The notes under the pieces were generated by a model. It searched no databases. It was not told the DNA's origin and saw nothing but the letters and a program-made list of their open reading frames with translations. This document shows, piece by piece, positions 17,952 to 26,068 of a stretch of 64,000 nt of DNA (its first letter is position 1; the number at the start of each line of letters is the position of its first letter). Origin of the DNA: Niastella populi (GTDB taxonomy: Bacteria > Bacteroidota > Bacteroidia > Chitinophagales > Chitinophagaceae). Both the position numbers and the translations under genes were made by a program. The DNA lies in assembly GCF_002078015.1 (NCBI RefSeq), contig NZ_LWBP01000001.1:538355-602354 (forward strand). The letters run 5' to 3'.

Positions 17952-19130
17952 ATGAATAATAAAAAGAACCTCAGAAGGCAGTTTTTAAAAGATTCGGTCA
18001 GGGCTTCCGGCTTAATGATCATGGCGCCATTGATCGATAAGGTTACCTGTAAAGCATCTGCACCAAAGCCAAAGGAAATAATCACTGCGCCCAACCGCAT
18101 AAAGTTTGCGGTGATCGATATCGATCATCCGCATATTTATGGAATGACCGATGCCATCAAAAGAGGCGGCGGGGAACTGGTGGCCATGTATGCCAAAAAC
18201 ACGGAGCTCATTCCTGCATTTAATAAAGCCTTTCCCGAGGCGAAACCGGTAAAAAGCGAAAAGGAAATTTTAGAAGACCCTTCCATTCATCTGGTATTAA
18301 GTTCAGGCATACCCGATGAACGGGCGCCGTTGGGTATTCGCGTAATGCAACATGGTAAAGATTATTTGACAGATAAACCGGGCATCATCACTTTGGAACA
18401 ACTGGCCGCGGTAAAAAAAGTGCAAAAGGAAACAAAACGCATTTACTCCATCATGTACAGCGAGCGTTTTGAAAATAAGGGCACGGAAAAAGCAAGCCAG
18501 CTGGTAAAGGCAGGCGCCATTGGCAAGGTGATACAAACAATCAATTTAGCGCCGCACCGCATCAATAATAATATTGGCAAAACTGGTTTGGCGGTACGGC
18601 CCCCCTGGTTCTGGGATAAAAAAAGATATGGCGGTATTCTTACCGATATCGGTTCGCATCAGTTCGATCAGTATTTACATTTTACCGGCTCTACCGAAGC
18701 ACAGGTGCTGATGTCGCAGGTAGGAAATGTGCATCACCCCGACAAACCTTTGTTCGAAGATTTTGGCGATGTAATGTTAAGCGGTAATGGCGGCGCCGGT
18801 TATATCCGGGTCGACTGGTTTACGCCCGATGGCCTGAATACCTGGGGCGATGGAAGATTAACCATAATGGGCACCGACGGTTATATTGAAGTGAGAAAAA
18901 ACACGGATATCGTTTCGGGAAATAAAGGCGGCAACCATTTATATCTTGTAGATAAAAAAGAAATGCTGCATCTCGATTGCAACAATGAAGTGTTGCCATT
19001 CGGGCCATTATTTGTCGACGATGTGCTGAACAGAACCGAAACCGCCATGACCCAGGCGCATTGTTTCCTGGCAACAGAACTGGCGTTAAAAGCACAAAAG
19101 AGTGCAAAAGTAATGACAGTGAAAAAATAA
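17952..19130 (+). CDS. Exported Gfo/Idh/MocA-family oxidoreductase (first of pair)
   Basis: This 392-residue protein has an N-terminal RRQFLK segment resembling a twin-arginine signal, then an NAD(P)-binding Rossmann region starting at RIKFAVIDIDHPH. A DKPG motif at about 140 stands in for the EKP of the family, and the C-terminal alpha/beta domain carries GGILTDIGSHQFDQYL, the catalytic-region signature. These enzymes usually oxidise or reduce sugars, inositols or glycosides with a tightly bound nicotinamide. It lies 27 bp upstream of a second family member and behind a TonB receptor, consistent with periplasmic processing of an imported compound. Confidence 0.85.
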   Translation: MNNKKNLRRQFLKDSVRASGLMIMAPLIDKVTCKASAPKPKEIITAPNRIKFAVIDIDHPHIYGMTDAIKRGGGELVAMYAKNTELIPAFNKAFPEAKPVKSEKEILEDPSIHLVLSSGIPDERAPLGIRVMQHGKDYLTDKPGIITLEQLAAVKKVQKETKRIYSIMYSERFENKGTEKASQLVKAGAIGKVIQTINLAPHRINNNIGKTGLAVRPPWFWDKKRYGGILTDIGSHQFDQYLHFTGSTEAQVLMSQVGNVHHPDKPLFEDFGDVMLSGNGGAGYIRVDWFTPDGLNTWGDGRLTIMGTDGYIEVRKNTDIVSGNKGGNHLYLVDKKEMLHLDCNNEVLPFGPLFVDDVLNRTETAMTQAHCFLATELALKAQKSAKVMTVKK

Positions 19131-19157
19131 AACCGGTAAAACGATTGCTTCAAACCT

Positions 19158-20612
19158 ATGCCAATGAAAAAAGAAAAGAAACCAACGATCAGCCGCCGAA
19201 AATTTCTAAGTAATACAGTTAAAACCTCGGTGGGAACCGTTATTGCAGCCAACATCCCCATGATCGTTCCGGCAAGCGTATTTGGTAAGAATGCACCGAG
19301 CAACCTGATCAATATTGCCGCCATCGGCTGCGGCAGGATCTCCATAATTCACGACATGACTTGTACAGCCAGATGCTCCGGTGCAAGAATAATGGCCGTT
19401 TGTGACGTAGATAAAAAACGCGCCGCCGCCGCACCTGCTCACGTAAAAAGGAATTACGAAAGAGCGGTGCAGTTCAATGGCGGACTGAAAGGGGATTGGG
19501 AAATAAAAGTATATCACGACTACAAAGAGCTGCTGGCAAATAAAGAGATCGATGCGGTGCTTATCAGCCTGCCCGATCACCATCATGCGGTGGTGGGCGT
19601 GCATGCCGTTAATGCCGGCAAGCATGTGTATTTACAAAAACCCGCCTCCCTTACCATTGAGGAAGGCAGGATCTTAAGCAATGCCGTGAAAAAAAGCGGA
19701 AAGATCCTGCAAATGGGAAGCCAGCAACGTTCAACGGATCCATGGCCGCAGTTTAAAAAGGTTTGTGAGCTGGTGCGCAATGGAAAGATAGGGCAATTGA
19801 AATCCGTTGAGGTAGGTTTACCCGGCGACCCCGGCGGTGGCAGCATAACGCAAATGCCGGTACCTGCTGATCTCGATTACGACGCCTGGCTGGGAACAAC
19901 GCCGGAGGTTTATTATACGCAAGACAGGGTGCATGCACAGGAAGCAACTATACAAGGGATTACCAGCAGGCCGGGGTGGCTGCGATGCGAACAGTTCGGC
20001 GCCGGCATGATCACCGGCTGGGGCGCCCATCATATAGACACCGCGCATTGGGGCATGGGTATGGAACTTTCCGGCCCTATAGAGATCTGGGGCAGTGCAA
20101 AATTCCCGGGCGATGATCCCGGTTATAAAGGGTTGTGGGATGTACATGGCATTTTCAGAACGGAAGCGTTGTATGCCAACGGGGTGCATATGATCGTTTC
20201 GAACGAATTACCCAATGGGGTAAAGTTTATTGGCACCGAAGGCTGGCTGTGGGCTACTCGTGGCAATTATAAAGTTACCGATACCGATCCCGTAGCAGAT
20301 AACAGCGGTATTAAACCCATCGATGCCAGCGATCCGAAAATTCTTCAGTCGGTAACAGGTAAAAATGGCATTCATTTGTACGAAAGCAGTGAACAACATG
20401 CCAACTGGTTAGATTGTATAAAAACAGGAAAACAACCTTCGGCGCCCGCTGAAGTTGGCCACCGGAGCTGCAGCGCCTGTTTGTTACATCATATGGCCAT
20501 GAAACTGAAAAGAAAAATTTATTGGGACCCCGTAAGCGAAACTATAACCAATAATGATAAGGACGCTATAGCTATGCTGTCGAGGCCCCGGAGAAAGAAA
20601 TATGATTTTTAA
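19158..20612 (+). CDS. Exported Gfo/Idh/MocA-family oxidoreductase (second of pair)
   Basis: This 484-residue protein has a clear Tat signal (SRRKFLSNTVKTSVGTVIAANIP), followed by a Rossmann region (INIAAIGCGR), DAVLISLPDHHHAVVGVHAVNAGKHVYLQKP with QKP in place of EKP, and a catalytic-domain GAGMITGWGAHHIDTAHWGMG segment. It belongs to the longer Bacteroidota/Planctomycetes type of the family, often linked to glycoside or sugar-acid oxidation. ATGs at 19158 and 19164 are both possible starts. The tight spacing after the preceding oxidoreductase gene indicates one operon. The two proteins are only distantly similar, so this is a two-enzyme set rather than a recent duplication. Confidence 0.87.
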   Translation: MPMKKEKKPTISRRKFLSNTVKTSVGTVIAANIPMIVPASVFGKNAPSNLINIAAIGCGRISIIHDMTCTARCSGARIMAVCDVDKKRAAAAPAHVKRNYERAVQFNGGLKGDWEIKVYHDYKELLANKEIDAVLISLPDHHHAVVGVHAVNAGKHVYLQKPASLTIEEGRILSNAVKKSGKILQMGSQQRSTDPWPQFKKVCELVRNGKIGQLKSVEVGLPGDPGGGSITQMPVPADLDYDAWLGTTPEVYYTQDRVHAQEATIQGITSRPGWLRCEQFGAGMITGWGAHHIDTAHWGMGMELSGPIEIWGSAKFPGDDPGYKGLWDVHGIFRTEALYANGVHMIVSNELPNGVKFIGTEGWLWATRGNYKVTDTDPVADNSGIKPIDASDPKILQSVTGKNGIHLYESSEQHANWLDCIKTGKQPSAPAEVGHRSCSACLLHHMAMKLKRKIYWDPVSETITNNDKDAIAMLSRPRRKKYDF

Positions 20613-20762
20613 TTCTAGAACTCGGCAATAAGCGAAAGCCATCTTGCTGCCGGTGCGGCCTTCACAATCGGGAATGTCTTCTTTTAGTTTATTATCAGTT
20701 TGAGCAGGTAATAACCGGGCAGGGCAAATAAGCAGCAATGCCGATGCTAATATCTTTTTCAT
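20484..20762 (-). pseudogene. Remnant of a secreted protein: signal peptide plus short tail
   Basis: The minus-strand frame from the ATG at 20762 encodes a textbook signal peptide (MKKILASALLLICPARLLPAQ) and about 30 further polar residues. It then continues antisense into the 3' end of the oxidoreductase gene ending at 20612. The overlap of 129 bp and the loss of protein-like composition there suggest that the original gene lost its 3' part. A functional short secreted peptide cannot be excluded. Confidence 0.35.
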
Positions 20763-20823
20763 ATGCTTTGAGGGTATGTTGAATTGAAGATAGGAACCTG
20801 CAAGTTTAGACAAACTAGATCCT

Positions 20824-20831
20824 TACTTTTG
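20824..20831 (+). promoter_or_regulatory. Bacteroidota -7 box (TACTTTTG) for the YncE-like gene
   Basis: TACTTTTG fits the TAnnTTTG consensus and lies 40 nt upstream of the ATG at 20872. A TTTA sequence about 20 nt further upstream may be a weak -33 element. Confidence 0.55.
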
Positions 20832-20871
20832 TTTCAGTAATATTGGCATAAAGTAAAATAAAACCATTCAA

Positions 20872-21861
20872 ATGAAAAGGATTACAGCATCTATGGTGGC
20901 GTTTTGCCTGGCGGGGTTCCTGACAACCACTAGCGGTATACAGGCGCAAACCGGGCAGGGCCGTAAACTATTGGCGCTTTCCAAAGCCGATCATACGTTG
21001 GCTATTGTAGATCCCGGATCGTTAAAGGTGATTGCAAAAACGCCGGTAGGCGCCGATCCGCATGAAGTGATTGCTTCGGCAGATGGGAAAACAGCCTATG
21101 TGTCCAATACCGGCGGCGGTCGTTTTCATGTGTTGAATGTAATTGACCTGGTGGCGCAAAAGACAATCGATAGTATCGATACCAGTCCGCTAAAGGGCCC
21201 GCATGGGCTGGCATTCGTTGATGGCAAATTGTGGTTTTCAGCAGAGGGGTCCAAAGCAGTAGGCCGGTACGACCCGGCCATAAAAAAAATTGATCTGGTA
21301 ATAGGTACAGGGCAGGGCAGAACCCATATGGTGGAGGTTACCAGGGATGGGCAGCACGCCTATACCACCAATACTACCGGGGGTACGGTCAGCATCTTAA
21401 ACAGGGCGAATGTTGAATGGGAGCAAACAGTTGTTCAAACCTCCAAAGGAGTAGAGGGGTTTGATATAACACCTGATGGAAAAGAAATTTGGGCCGTTGC
21501 AGCAGAGAACGGTTCCATTTATATAATTGACACAGCTTCGAAATCGGTTATTAAGACAATTGATGCAAAAGCCGTAGGCGCCAACCGGCTGAAGATCTCA
21601 TCTGATGGTAAGCTGGCATTGATCTCGAGCCTGCGTACCGGTGAACTGGTGATCTATGATGTAAAGGCGCGCAGGGAATTGAAGCGGCTTAAAGCAGGAA
21701 CCGGCGCTGCCGGGTTGTTGATCGACCTTGACAACACCCGGGCCTTTGTAGCCTGCTCACCCGACAATTATGTAGCGGTGGTTAATCTGAAAACCTTTGA
21801 AGTGGTTACCCGCATAGATGTAGGCGGCCGACCTGACGGGTTAGCATGGGCGTTGCAGTAA
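20872..21861 (+). CDS. YncE-like seven-bladed beta-propeller protein, secreted
   Basis: This 329-residue protein has a signal peptide (MKRITASMVAFCLAGFLTTTSGIQAQ) and successive blades of about 45 residues with the DxxxxxVxVIDxxxxKVI pattern of the YVTN/YncE family: LAIVDPGSLKVIAKTPVGADPHEV, VSILNRANVEWEQ, IYIIDTASKSVIKTI, LVIYDVKARRELKRL and VAVVNLKTFEVVTRIDVGG. Such periplasmic propellers bind ligands or accompany TonB systems; no enzymatic residues are evident. It has its own promoter and no operon partner. Confidence 0.87.
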   Translation: MKRITASMVAFCLAGFLTTTSGIQAQTGQGRKLLALSKADHTLAIVDPGSLKVIAKTPVGADPHEVIASADGKTAYVSNTGGGRFHVLNVIDLVAQKTIDSIDTSPLKGPHGLAFVDGKLWFSAEGSKAVGRYDPAIKKIDLVIGTGQGRTHMVEVTRDGQHAYTTNTTGGTVSILNRANVEWEQTVVQTSKGVEGFDITPDGKEIWAVAAENGSIYIIDTASKSVIKTIDAKAVGANRLKISSDGKLALISSLRTGELVIYDVKARRELKRLKAGTGAAGLLIDLDNTRAFVACSPDNYVAVVNLKTFEVVTRIDVGGRPDGLAWALQ

Positions 21862-22015
21862 ATAATAAAAGAAGGCGTTGTAAAAAAATAGAATATTCAG
21901 CCTGAAGTTTTTGGCTGAGCCAAATGATAAGCTTTACTTTTTTCACGTACGGGTTGGTTGAGTATAATATCGATAGAGTAGTTTCGGTTGAAATTGTATT
22001 GTAGCAATAACGCTA

Positions 22016-22879
22016 TTATATATTATCATAAAGACTGATGAACGCCTTTAGTGCAGGGGAGGGGGTTACATCTTTTCGATAAACCAGGATCGTGGTCATA
22101 AGACCAAGTTCCCGCGGAAGGGCAAACGTTTTGATCTTTCTGCCACTATAGAAAGTGGAGATGATCTCTGCAGGTAAAACGCTGCACCCAATACCTGACT
22201 CAATAAAGTTAATTACACCTTCTATTGAATTCATCACTGTTTTATGATATTGCGCAATGCCTTTGCTAACCAGCCAGGAGTCAAGCCGGGCCCTGAAAAC
22301 ACAACCCTGGTCAAAGACGATCGCTTTTAATGGTTTTCTCTTTATAAGATCGTTCAGGCTTTTACAATCAGCAGGCGCAACCACCACTACCTTTTCTTCT
22401 TTGATCTTAATCTGCTTCAATTCAGAATTATCCAGCGGTGCTGAAACAAAGGCCGCATCGAGCTTATAATTCAACACATCGTTAATAAGTACCGGTTTCA
22501 TGGCCGAACGAAAGTCAAGTTCAACAAATGGAAACTTAGCTGAAAGCAGGTTCACCAATTCGGGGCCTTTGAGCGTCATGATCGTTTCGAGGAAGCCGAT
22601 CTTTATTTGTCCGCGCACTACATCAGTTTTACCGATCAACCGTTTGGCTTCCTCCAATAAATTGTTTAGTTGTTTACTATACCGCATCAGGGTTTCGCCG
22701 GCAGCGGTCAATTCCACTTTACGGTTTGTTCTTGTAAAAAGCGCTGCGCCAAATTCTTCTTCGAGGTTCTTTATACGGGCGGTCACATTCGATTGCACGG
22801 TGAACATGGCTTCCGCCGCTTTGGTAAAGCTGCCGTGATGCGCCACCGCTTCAAAAAGATTCAGATCATTGGTATTCAT
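22016..22879 (-). CDS. LysR-family transcriptional regulator
   Basis: This protein of about 287 residues starts at the ATG at 22879; a TTG-started frame three codons longer is rejected. The N-terminal winged helix (about 1-60) reads LNLFEAVAHHGSFTKAAEAMFTVQSNVTARIKNLEEEFGAALFTR, the standard LysR signature, followed by a linker helix and a periplasmic-binding-protein-like effector domain. It is divergently transcribed from the secreted alpha/beta hydrolase, with only 86 bp between the starts, the usual arrangement for a LysR regulator and its target. The effector is unknown. Confidence 0.92.
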   Translation of the reverse strand: MNTNDLNLFEAVAHHGSFTKAAEAMFTVQSNVTARIKNLEEEFGAALFTRTNRKVELTAAGETLMRYSKQLNNLLEEAKRLIGKTDVVRGQIKIGFLETIMTLKGPELVNLLSAKFPFVELDFRSAMKPVLINDVLNYKLDAAFVSAPLDNSELKQIKIKEEKVVVVAPADCKSLNDLIKRKPLKAIVFDQGCVFRARLDSWLVSKGIAQYHKTVMNSIEGVINFIESGIGCSVLPAEIISTFYSGRKIKTFALPRELGLMTTILVYRKDVTPSPALKAFISLYDNI

Positions 22880-22941
22880 AAATCGCAAATTATGATAGTT
22901 GAAATCACTTTAAATCGGTTTGAAAGATTAAATATCGGAAC

Positions 22942-22949
22942 TACTTTTG
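22942..22949 (+). promoter_or_regulatory. -7 box (TACTTTTG) of the hydrolase gene in the LysR intergenic region
   Basis: TACTTTTG matches TAnnTTTG and lies 16 nt upstream of the ATG at 22966. The 86-bp divergent region it sits in should also hold the LysR binding site; I could not define a convincing T-N11-A palindrome. Confidence 0.5.
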
Positions 22950-22965
22950 AAAAAAATAACAACGA

Positions 22966-23940
22966 ATGAAAAAAATAAAGTTAGTATTTGCATTGGGAGC
23001 GGCAGCTTTACTCTTTAACCACAATATGAAAGCACAAACAAAAACAACATTCAATAACAGAACGGCATCGGCGGCCGGAAGCATTCACTATCGTACAGTG
23101 AAAGCCAATGGCCTGAATGTATTTTACCGCGAAGCAGGCCCTAAGGATGCGCCAACGATACTGTTGCTGCATGGGTATCCAACCTCATCACATATGTTTC
23201 GCGATCTTATTCCTCTGTTAAGCGGCAAATACCATGTGGTTGCACCCGACCTGCCCGGTTTTGGCTATACCGAAACGCCTGACCGTACACAATTCAATTA
23301 TACGTTCGATAACCTGGCGAAAACAATGCAGGCGTTCGTTGACGAACTGGGGCTTAAACGTTTTGCCATTTATGTATTTGATTATGGGGCGCCAACGGGC
23401 TTTCGGTTGGCATTGGCGAATCCGGAGAAAATTACCGGTATCATTTCACAGAATGGCAATGCTTATGTGGAAGGATTAAGCAGCGGGGGCTGGAACCTTA
23501 TTCAGCGTTATTGGGAACATGATACCCGCGAGAACAGGGATGCGCTAAGAACCTTTTTCACAACGGAGGGAACGAGGTTTCAATACTTCACCGGGGTGTC
23601 TGATTCAACGCTGATCGCACCGGAAGCGTATACTATGGATCAGCATTTTCTCGATCGTCCGCAGTCGGCCGAAATTCAGCTCGACTTATTTAAAGATTAC
23701 AAAACCAACGTAGCGTTATATCCGAAGTTCCAAGCGTATTTCAGAACTTATAAACCCAAGCTGCTGGCGGTATGGGGTAACAAAGATCCTTTCTTTTTGC
23801 CTCCGGGGGCTGAAGCATATAAAAGGGATAACCCAAATGCCATTGTCAAATTTTACGATACCGGACATTTTGCACTGGAAACGCATGTGCAGGAGATTGG
23901 TATTGATATATTGAAATTTATGGCGACGCTGCCGGGATAG
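22966..23940 (+). CDS. Secreted alpha/beta hydrolase, haloalkane dehalogenase/epoxide hydrolase type
   Basis: This 324-residue protein has an N-terminal signal peptide (MKKIKLVFALGAAALLFNHNMKAQ) and an alpha/beta hydrolase core. Seen: LLLHGYPTSSHMFRDL (oxyanion HGYP), DLPGFGYTETPD, nucleophile Asp in VFDYGAPTG where lipases carry Ser, and C-terminal His in DTGHFALET. An Asp nucleophile places it with dehalogenases and epoxide hydrolases, which form a covalent alkyl-enzyme ester. Export to the periplasm is unusual for this family. A close paralogue without signal peptide lies at 24332-25204. It is probably controlled by the divergent LysR gene. Confidence 0.88.
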   Translation: MKKIKLVFALGAAALLFNHNMKAQTKTTFNNRTASAAGSIHYRTVKANGLNVFYREAGPKDAPTILLLHGYPTSSHMFRDLIPLLSGKYHVVAPDLPGFGYTETPDRTQFNYTFDNLAKTMQAFVDELGLKRFAIYVFDYGAPTGFRLALANPEKITGIISQNGNAYVEGLSSGGWNLIQRYWEHDTRENRDALRTFFTTEGTRFQYFTGVSDSTLIAPEAYTMDQHFLDRPQSAEIQLDLFKDYKTNVALYPKFQAYFRTYKPKLLAVWGNKDPFFLPPGAEAYKRDNPNAIVKFYDTGHFALETHVQEIGIDILKFMATLPG

Positions 23941-24031
23941 GCAAAGGGGAGTGGCAGTTATTTCATTGTTTCGCAAGTTGCGAAAATGCGGTGACAGCAC
24001 ACTGGTGTGAAGGAGTAGGAGGGACGATTGG

Positions 24032-24072
24032 AAAAGTCCACAAAGACTGGATGGCGTCTTTGTGGATTTTTC
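24032..24072. terminator. Bidirectional hairpin terminator
   Basis: An 11-bp stem, TCCACAAAGAC (24037-24047) with GTCTTTGTGGA (24056-24066), has an 8-nt loop, AAAA before it and a T-run after it. It serves the hydrolase ending at 23940 and, on the other strand, the decayed frame ending at 24084. Confidence 0.8.
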
Positions 24073-24083
24073 TTCTGAATTTT

Positions 24084-24161
24084 TTATTTGGTTTCGACGA
24101 TTTCTTTGTAACCAGGTAATTTTCCACCTTCGGCTGGCAGTTCAATACTTTTACTATTGTT
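24084..24161 (-). pseudogene. C-terminal remnant of a lost gene
   Basis: On the minus strand a 25-codon frame ends at TAA (24084-24086) with the protein-like tail IELPAEGGKLPGYKEIVETK, immediately before a strong terminator at 24032-24072. In-frame stops lie just upstream. The combination of a genuine-looking C-terminus and a terminator with no 5' part indicates a gene deleted to its tail. The 390-bp interval 23941-24331 holds nothing else that I can support. Confidence 0.4.
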
Positions 24162-24331
24162 TTATTAAGCGTTTTGCTACCAATCAGGACCAATCAATGG
24201 AGGCGATAAGATAGGTTTATTTTGAAATATGACAAACGGGAAAAACACCTTTTTTCAGGAGTAATGAATGAAAGCTTCTTCAGCGGGAGTTTTTATAAGC
24301 GGGGGCGGGCCATATATGGCGTTATAGGGCA

Positions 24332-25204
24332 TTAAGCAAAATTCCTGCTTAAAAAACCATTGATCAATTCCACCACCTCATCAAAATTTGTTTCAAGCAG
24401 CATATGCGAGCCGTCGAGAATGTGAATTTGTGCATCGGGCAGATCTCTCTTGTAACAATGTGCCTCCGCCACGTTGAAATAGGGTTCATACTTTCCCCAC
24501 ATAACCAGGGCCGGCGGCTGGTAAGTGCGGAAATATTCCTGGAAGACGGGAAATAGTTCAATATTGCTTTTATACGTACAGTTCAACTCATACTGCATTT
24601 CAGCATTGCCGGGCCGGCTCATCCGCTCCCAGTCGAGCAGCCAGGTTTCGGGGCTTACCCGGCTGTGAAGTGCTTCGGGTAAACCGGCATAGTACTGGCT
24701 CTTTGTTCCTGCTGCACTTATAAATGCATATACCTTTTTCTTTTTTTCTTCTGTAGGATGGTCCCAGTAATCTCTTACTTCATCCCATATTTTTTCTACA
24801 CCTTCAAGATAAGCATTACCGTTTTGAACAATGAGCCCGTCTATTTTTTCAGGATGGTTCACGCAGATGCGCAGCCCCATAGTGGCTCCATAATCATGCA
24901 GATAAATAGTGAATTTTTTCAGATCTATTACCTCTGTGAACCTGGCGATGCAGGCGGAAATATTTTTAAAAGAATATTCGAAACTATTTCGGTCGGGAAA
25001 AGCACTGAACCCAAAACCGGGGTAATCGGGCGCAACAAGATGATACTTATCAGCAAGTGCAACCATTAAATTTTTAAACATCACAGACGAGGTCGGAAAC
25101 CCATGCAGCAGCAGCAGGGATGGATTTGTTTTATCGCCGGCCTCGCGGTAAAATATGTCGATACCATCGACATTCACTGTATTGTGAAAAATTTGCCTGC
25201 TCAT
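24332..25204 (-). CDS. Cytosolic alpha/beta hydrolase, paralogue of the upstream secreted one
   Basis: This 290-residue protein has the same fold and motifs as the hydrolase at 22966-23940: LLLHGFPTSSVMFKNL, DYPGFGFSAFPDRNSFEYSFKN, the Asp nucleophile in LHDYGATMG, and a terminal His in DGSHMLLET. There is no signal peptide, so it should stay in the cytosol. The two share the distinctive QNGNAYLEG/QNGNAYVEG and YFRTYxP segments, showing common ancestry. It may share an operon with the DUF4230 gene, which ends 44 bp upstream of its start on the same strand. The substrate is unknown; halogenated acids, epoxides or esters are possible. Confidence 0.87.
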   Translation of the reverse strand: MSRQIFHNTVNVDGIDIFYREAGDKTNPSLLLLHGFPTSSVMFKNLMVALADKYHLVAPDYPGFGFSAFPDRNSFEYSFKNISACIARFTEVIDLKKFTIYLHDYGATMGLRICVNHPEKIDGLIVQNGNAYLEGVEKIWDEVRDYWDHPTEEKKKKVYAFISAAGTKSQYYAGLPEALHSRVSPETWLLDWERMSRPGNAEMQYELNCTYKSNIELFPVFQEYFRTYQPPALVMWGKYEPYFNVAEAHCYKRDLPDAQIHILDGSHMLLETNFDEVVELINGFLSRNFA

Positions 25205-25248
25205 CGTTATCCGGGCTTCAAATTTTATGCCCGGCCACGGCTCAACGG

Positions 25249-25863
25249 CTAATTCAGTGGCTGCGGCTGCAACGTTTCCGCTTCAAACTTAACGTTTACA
25301 GTCAGGTTAAAAGGAGCGTAGTATTGGGTAATGATCTTGCGGATCTTTTCTTTGCTTTGCTCGCGATAGGCAGTGTTCTGTTCAATTTGTTGACGGGTGG
25401 TGGTGTACAGTTTTTTTTGTACGTCGGTGTACGTTTCATCGTCGGAGAACATGAACCAGCCTTTTTTGTTGGCCGTTTCCATCTGGTCGAGGCGCAGCTC
25501 GTAGCTCAGAAGTTTGGTTGCAGGTATAAGTACCGTTACTTCCTTTTTACCGACAATCACTTTGAAATTCTTTTCATCGATATTTACCCCAAATTTGGCC
25601 GTGTACGGAACGGTTACCCATATGGTATTTTCTGCAAATACCTTGCGCAGATTGTCGGCCCAGCCGCCGTCGTTGGTGAGGTTGCTTCTTTTGATCGTAG
25701 CGGTTCCCTGTACTTCAAGACTGGCAAGTTCTGCAATTTCGCGTACAATAAGGCTGTTGGAGAGGACCTGTTCATGTACATTTCGTGCGCCGGAGCGTTG
25801 GCCCAGCCAAAACACCAATACAATTGTCAATACCAATACCGGCCAGATGATCAGTTTCTTCAT
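25249..25863 (-). CDS. DUF4230 family membrane-anchored protein
   Basis: This 204-residue protein has one N-terminal hydrophobic segment (IIWPVLVLTIVLVFWLG, about 5-21) followed by a soluble, probably periplasmic, domain. The conserved-looking segments REIAELASLEVQGTA, VTVPYTAKFGVNIDEKNFKVIVG and VTVLIPATKLLSYEL match my recollection of DUF4230, a family of unknown function common in Bacteroidota and Firmicutes. It lies 44 bp upstream of the cytosolic hydrolase gene on the same strand. No catalytic residues are evident. Confidence 0.72.
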   Translation of the reverse strand: MKKLIIWPVLVLTIVLVFWLGQRSGARNVHEQVLSNSLIVREIAELASLEVQGTATIKRSNLTNDGGWADNLRKVFAENTIWVTVPYTAKFGVNIDEKNFKVIVGKKEVTVLIPATKLLSYELRLDQMETANKKGWFMFSDDETYTDVQKKLYTTTRQQIEQNTAYREQSKEKIRKIITQYYAPFNLTVNVKFEAETLQPQPLN

Positions 25864-26068
25864 TGAAGTGGATTTTTCAGGGCAGGTATTTACCCTGCCA
25901 TTAACACCGGCAAGTTATAATTAAATAATTGCACCGGAAAGTGTGGGGTTATTTTCTTTCTCCCTTCCATTCACCCCCCATTTTGTCCATTTCCCGGTAA
26001 AGCTGCGTTGTTTTCCTGGCCTGCGGGGGCAGTTTTGGGCCATTGAATAACAACCACAATTAATTCGT

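Noticed and set aside
23963..24193. 76-codon minus-strand ORF in the gap between hydrolases
   Set aside because: It runs through the hairpin terminator and is in a different frame from the protein-like tail ending at 24084.
25120..25866. 248-codon plus-strand ORF opposite the DUF4230 gene
   Set aside because: The minus-strand protein has a membrane anchor and family-like segments; the plus ORF has no recognisable feature.
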